A DNA stretch of 64,000 nucleotides from Ancylobacter novellus. GTDB taxonomy: Bacteria > Pseudomonadota > Alphaproteobacteria > Rhizobiales > Methylopilaceae. Below, piece by piece: positions 60,740-64,000 of the stretch. Location of the stretch: assembly GCA_003241695.1 (NCBI GenBank), contig QFPN01000008.1, positions 124,001 through 188,000 on the forward strand, written 5' to 3'. The translations under genes were made by a program, and so were the position numbers. Each line of letters opens with the position of its first letter. Position 1 is the first letter of the stretch. The notes under the pieces are model-generated. The model made no database searches. It had not been told where the DNA came from and saw only the letters and a program-made list of their open reading frames with translations.

Positions 60740-63700
60740 TCACTTCGCCGCCGTCACCTCGACGGACCCCGCTCCCGTCCGCGCGAAGCGGTCGGCGCGG
60801 TACATGTCCTCCACCGTGGCGGCCGGCTGGACGTAGCGGCCCGGCGCGACCGCGCGCACCACATAGGCCGCGGAGTAGCTCGATGAAGCTTCTGTCCCGC
60901 GGTCGAAGGCCGCGACGAAACGGTCGTCGCGGAACTCGGAATGGACCGCGTCGGGCTCGTCGCCCAGCATCGAGAGCGCCGGGAGCTTGGCCGAGCTCAC
61001 GAGTTCCGGATTGTCGATCTCAAAGCCCGCCGGCAGCCGGTCGACGACCAGCACCCGGCCCGGCCGCGGCTCAGGCTCGGTGACGGTCAGCACCACGACG
61101 AGCCGCGTGTTCTGCGCGACGGAAGCGGCGTCGACCTCGACGCCCGCGGTCGTGTAGTAGCGGCGCTCGAGATGGAACCCCGCCTCCTTGGGCGGCTCGG
61201 GGGTGACCGGCGCTCCACGCACCGTCACCACCGCCTCGAGCGGCGTCTGTCCGGCGTTCGCGACCGTCACCGGCGCCCCCGCGAGACGCTCGGGCGAAAA
61301 GGTCTCGTCGAGCGCGCCCTTGCGCGCCGCGCCGTCGACGGTGAGCGCGAGGTCGGCGCTCTGCGCCTTCAGCGCGCGCGCCGCGATCAGCAGCCAGGCG
61401 TTTTCCTGCGTGGTCAGGTAAGGCCGGTCGCGCCGCGCCTGGCCGATGCGCCGCAGCGCCGCCGGCGTCACGGCCGAGTCGACCCGGTTCTCGGCCGCGA
61501 GCGCCACGATCGCGGCCTGATCGCGCAGCACGGAGCCGAAATCGGTTCGGTTTGCGTCGTCGGGCGGGGCGATCTCGGCCGCCGCGAACGCCTTCGAGGC
61601 GCGCGTGAAATCGCCCGTCTGGGCGAGCGCCGCGCCGATCTCGGCGCGCGCCAGCGGGCTTGCGAACTCCTCGATCTTGACGTCGGCGAGGTAGCGCAGG
61701 TCGCCGAGCAGCGGGCGGCCGTTCTTCGCCAGCACGTAATGGGCGTAGGCGAGGTCGCTCTCGGTCTGGTCCTGCCGGAGGCCGATGGCGTTCCTCAGAT
61801 TGTCGAGCGCCGCGGAAAAGGCCTGATCGGGCACGGCGAAGCCCGCCCCGCGCGCGCGGCCGAAGACGTCGGCCACGTAAGAATCGAGCCAGAGATCGCC
61901 GCCTTCCGCCGACCACAGGCCGAAGGAGCCGTTCGAGTCCTGCCGCGACAGGATGCGGGCGATCATGTCCTGCGCCCTCGCCTTCACGTCGTCGCGGGAC
62001 GCGCCGGCGACGTTCGACGACATGCCGAGTTCGTCGCCGTAGACGAGCGCCAGCAGGCGGCTCGAAAGCTGTTCAGAGCAGGCGTAGGGGTAGCCGTCGA
62101 GCGCGAGCTTGAAGCTCGCGGCGTCGAGCGCGCCAGGCTTTCCGACAGAAAGCGCGACCGAGCCCGTGCCGGCGACGATGTCGGCCAGCATGTCCGTCGA
62201 CACCGTGATCCCCGCGCCCTTGGCGAGCGCGATGACGTTGCGGCGTACGACCGGCGAGGTCTGGGGCTTCACGTCGAGCGCGAGCGCCTGCGCGAAGCTC
62301 CTGCCGTCCGGCCCCTTGACCAAGACGTCGACGCGGGCAGCGCCGACGCCCTTGGCAGCGAGCGGAACCTCGACCGCGGCGCGCGCCTTCTGGGCGAGCT
62401 TCACCGTCCTGCTCGCGCCCTCGGCGGCAAGCGGCCCGGTGACCGCGACCGAGACCTGATAGTCGCCCGCCGTCCCCGAGACGTTGTCGAGGTCGAGCCG
62501 CAGCCGCGAGCGGTCGCCGTCGGCGAGGAAGCGCGGCAGCGCCGCGGTCACCACCACCGGATCGGCCACCGTCACGTCCTTCGAGGCGTGGCCGAGCTTG
62601 CCCGCCGACCACGCGACCGCCATCAGCTTGACGGTCCCGTTGAAGGCCGGGATTTCGAACGGCACGGAGACGAGCCCGTCGGGGCCGACCTTGACGAGGC
62701 CCGAGAACAGCGCGAGCGGCGCCTGAGTGGGCGTGTCCTGAAGGCCGCCCGCGCCCGCGCCGTCGCCGCCCGAGCGGATCTTGCCCTTCGCCGCCGTCAT
62801 GCCGTCGATGAGCTGGCCGTAGAGGTCGCGGATCTCGGAGGCGAGCTTGCGCTGGCCGAACACGTCCGTATCGGGCGCCGGCGGCTTGTAGCCGGTGAGG
62901 TTCAGGATGCCGACGTCGACGGCCGCGAGCGTGACATAGGCCTGCTCGCCCGCGGCGACGTTCGAGAGCTTCAGCCCGACGTCGAGCGTCCGGCGCGGCT
63001 CGATCTTCTCCGGCGCCTCGATCGCGACGCCGATGGTCTTCTCGGCGGGGTCGATCCGGGCGTGCGCCACGCCGACCGCCCGGCCGGGCATGCGGCTCGC
63101 CTTAGCGTCGAGCGGGCGATGTAAGAACGCCACCACATAGGCCCCCGGCCGCCACGCGTCGGTCACCTTGAAGGTCATGGTCGCGCCGTCGGCCGAGACG
63201 TCGAGCGTCTTGCTGTCGATCACGCCCGCGCCCACGACCAGCACCGTGGCGCGGCCCGCGAAGCGCGAGCCGAGCGTCACGGTCGCGGTCTCGCCCGGCA
63301 GGAACGTCGCCTTGTCGAGCGCGACGTCGAGCATGTCGGGCGCGTCCGCGGAAGCCGCGGCGAAGTAGCCGGCGTCGAACGCGACGCTGGTGGCCGGCCC
63401 CCGCGGGTCAGCGCTCGCGACTTCGAGCCGGTAGCGGCCATAGTCGACCTTGGCCTCGATCTTGGCGGCCACGTCGGCCGCGACGTCGACTTTGCCGTCG
63501 GCGACGCGCCGCGTGCGGGTGACGGTCTCGAAGTTCCAGCGCCCGTCGGTCGCGTACCACTGGTAGCTGGTTTCGAGCTTCAGCAGTTGCCACGTCAGGC
63601 CCTGGGCCGCCGTCCCCTTGCCGTCAGGCCCGACCATGCGGACGTCGAACTTCGCGACCTCGCCGTCGCCGAGCGCGCCCTTGAACGCCGGCTTCACGCC

Positions 63701-64000
63701 GATGCGCGGGCCGGTCGCGGCCACGGGGAGCGTTAGCGTGCGTTCGAGCGTCCTCCCCGAGGGCTCCGCGAGACGGAGCGCGACCGTCGCTTCGAGCGGC
63801 TTCGTCGTGTCGGGAAGCTCGGGCTCGGCGACCCGCACCTCCGCATGGCCCTTGGCGTCGGTGCGGCCGAGGCCGTCGAGCGGGGTGCGGACCGGCGCCA
63901 CCGTCTCGTCCGAGAGACCGAACTGATAGCCCTCGAAGCCCGGCAGGCCGCTCTCGCGGGCCTTCAGCGTGACCTCGCCCTCGAGCGCGAGGTCGGCGGC
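60740..64000 (-). CDS. Alpha-2-macroglobulin family protein (YfhM-like), 5' end outside the window
   Basis: About 1,087 residues of a larger protein are visible, open to the right edge, so the N-terminus and signal peptide are missing. They cover macroglobulin (MG) domains, the A2M domain, and the TED region. The thioester motif CSEQ occurs in LDGYPYACSEQLSSRLLAL, so it is a thioester-bearing member that can trap attacking proteases. The C-terminal receptor-like domain ends GAGSVEVTAAK. It lies upstream of pbpC on the same strand; in bacteria this pair protects the periplasm after wall damage. Confidence 0.93.
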   Translation of the reverse strand, partial: AADLALEGEVTLKARESGLPGFEGYQFGLSDETVAPVRTPLDGLGRTDAKGHAEVRVAEPELPDTTKPLEATVALRLAEPSGRTLERTLTLPVAATGPRIGVKPAFKGALGDGEVAKFDVRMVGPDGKGTAAQGLTWQLLKLETSYQWYATDGRWNFETVTRTRRVADGKVDVAADVAAKIEAKVDYGRYRLEVASADPRGPATSVAFDAGYFAAASADAPDMLDVALDKATFLPGETATVTLGSRFAGRATVLVVGAGVIDSKTLDVSADGATMTFKVTDAWRPGAYVVAFLHRPLDAKASRMPGRAVGVAHARIDPAEKTIGVAIEAPEKIEPRRTLDVGLKLSNVAAGEQAYVTLAAVDVGILNLTGYKPPAPDTDVFGQRKLASEIRDLYGQLIDGMTAAKGKIRSGGDGAGAGGLQDTPTQAPLALFSGLVKVGPDGLVSVPFEIPAFNGTVKLMAVAWSAGKLGHASKDVTVADPVVVTAALPRFLADGDRSRLRLDLDNVSGTAGDYQVSVAVTGPLAAEGASRTVKLAQKARAAVEVPLAAKGVGAARVDVLVKGPDGRSFAQALALDVKPQTSPVVRRNVIALAKGAGITVSTDMLADIVAGTGSVALSVGKPGALDAASFKLALDGYPYACSEQLSSRLLALVYGDELGMSSNVAGASRDDVKARAQDMIARILSRQDSNGSFGLWSAEGGDLWLDSYVADVFGRARGAGFAVPDQAFSAALDNLRNAIGLRQDQTESDLAYAHYVLAKNGRPLLGDLRYLADVKIEEFASPLARAEIGAALAQTGDFTRASKAFAAAEIAPPDDANRTDFGSVLRDQAAIVALAAENRVDSAVTPAALRRIGQARRDRPYLTTQENAWLLIAARALKAQSADLALTVDGAARKGALDETFSPERLAGAPVTVANAGQTPLEAVVTVRGAPVTPEPPKEAGFHLERRYYTTAGVEVDAASVAQNTRLVVVLTVTEPEPRPGRVLVVDRLPAGFEIDNPELVSSAKLPALSMLGDEPDAVHSEFRDDRFVAAFDRGTEASSSYSAAYVVRAVAPGRYVQPAATVEDMYRADRFARTGAGSVEVTAAK

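Overview
The window is about 64 kb of GC-rich, densely coded bacterial chromosome. Gene content points to an alphaproteobacterium, most likely Hyphomicrobiales (Rhizobiales): NasS/NasT nitrate sensing, homospermidine synthase, a SigF/NrsF pair, the biotin KAS BioZ, OlsB, DUF2794, DUF3297, a speF-type leader before ornithine decarboxylase, and GTTC-N7-GTTC LexA boxes of the alphaproteobacterial type. I cannot name the genus from the sequence alone. I see no insertion sequence, prophage, CRISPR array, tRNA or rRNA. The accessory signal is several families of short palindromic intergenic repeats.

Layout. 0-9 kb: a minus-strand nitrate assimilation block (nasT-nasS, then nrtA-nrtB-nrtD and an FAD oxidoreductase). 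Its nrtA leader carries a sigma-54-like promoter, two ANTAR-type hairpins and an overlapping intrinsic terminator. A LysR/tautomerase divergon and olsB follow. 9-19 kb: a hybrid histidine kinase, a GreA-like factor, DUF3297, a PHB-depolymerase-like esterase and comM. Divergent from comM is a radical SAM/UdgX DNA-repair pair, with two LexA-type boxes between them. A membrane-anchored coiled-coil protein comes next. 19-24 kb: a DUF1800/DUF1501 pair and a periplasmic glucan protein (OpgG/OpgD). 24-28.6 kb: a haem uptake operon with a TonB receptor, a HasA-type haemophore fused to RTX repeats, and haem oxygenase, preceded by a TGA-N9-TCA (RirA-like) box. 28.6-36 kb: polyamine genes (structured leader plus ornithine decarboxylase; homospermidine synthase) flanking sigF-nrsF and small exported proteins. 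35.5-37.8 kb: bioA-bioZ. 37.8-46 kb: a capsule locus (Wza/KpsD-like lipoprotein, LTA-synthase-type sulfatase, KpsC-like and KpsS-like proteins, SDR, ThDP enzyme). 46-50 kb: cytochrome c maturation genes ccmG, D, C, B and A, interrupted between ccmB and ccmA by an opposed PepSY gene. 50-64 kb: acnA, DUF1223, an exported hydrolase, DUF2794, a RidA homologue, leuD, a sulfotransferase-like protein, grpE, pbpC and a truncated alpha-2-macroglobulin gene running off the right edge.

How parts work together. NasS binds nitrate and releases NasT, which should relieve termination ahead of nrtA. The haem operon combines capture (haemophore), uptake (receptor) and degradation (oxygenase). Ornithine decarboxylase makes putrescine for homospermidine synthase. 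PbpC and the alpha-2-macroglobulin form the usual periplasmic pair. Many gene junctions use 4-nt GTGA, ATGA or TTGA overlaps, which indicates translational coupling.
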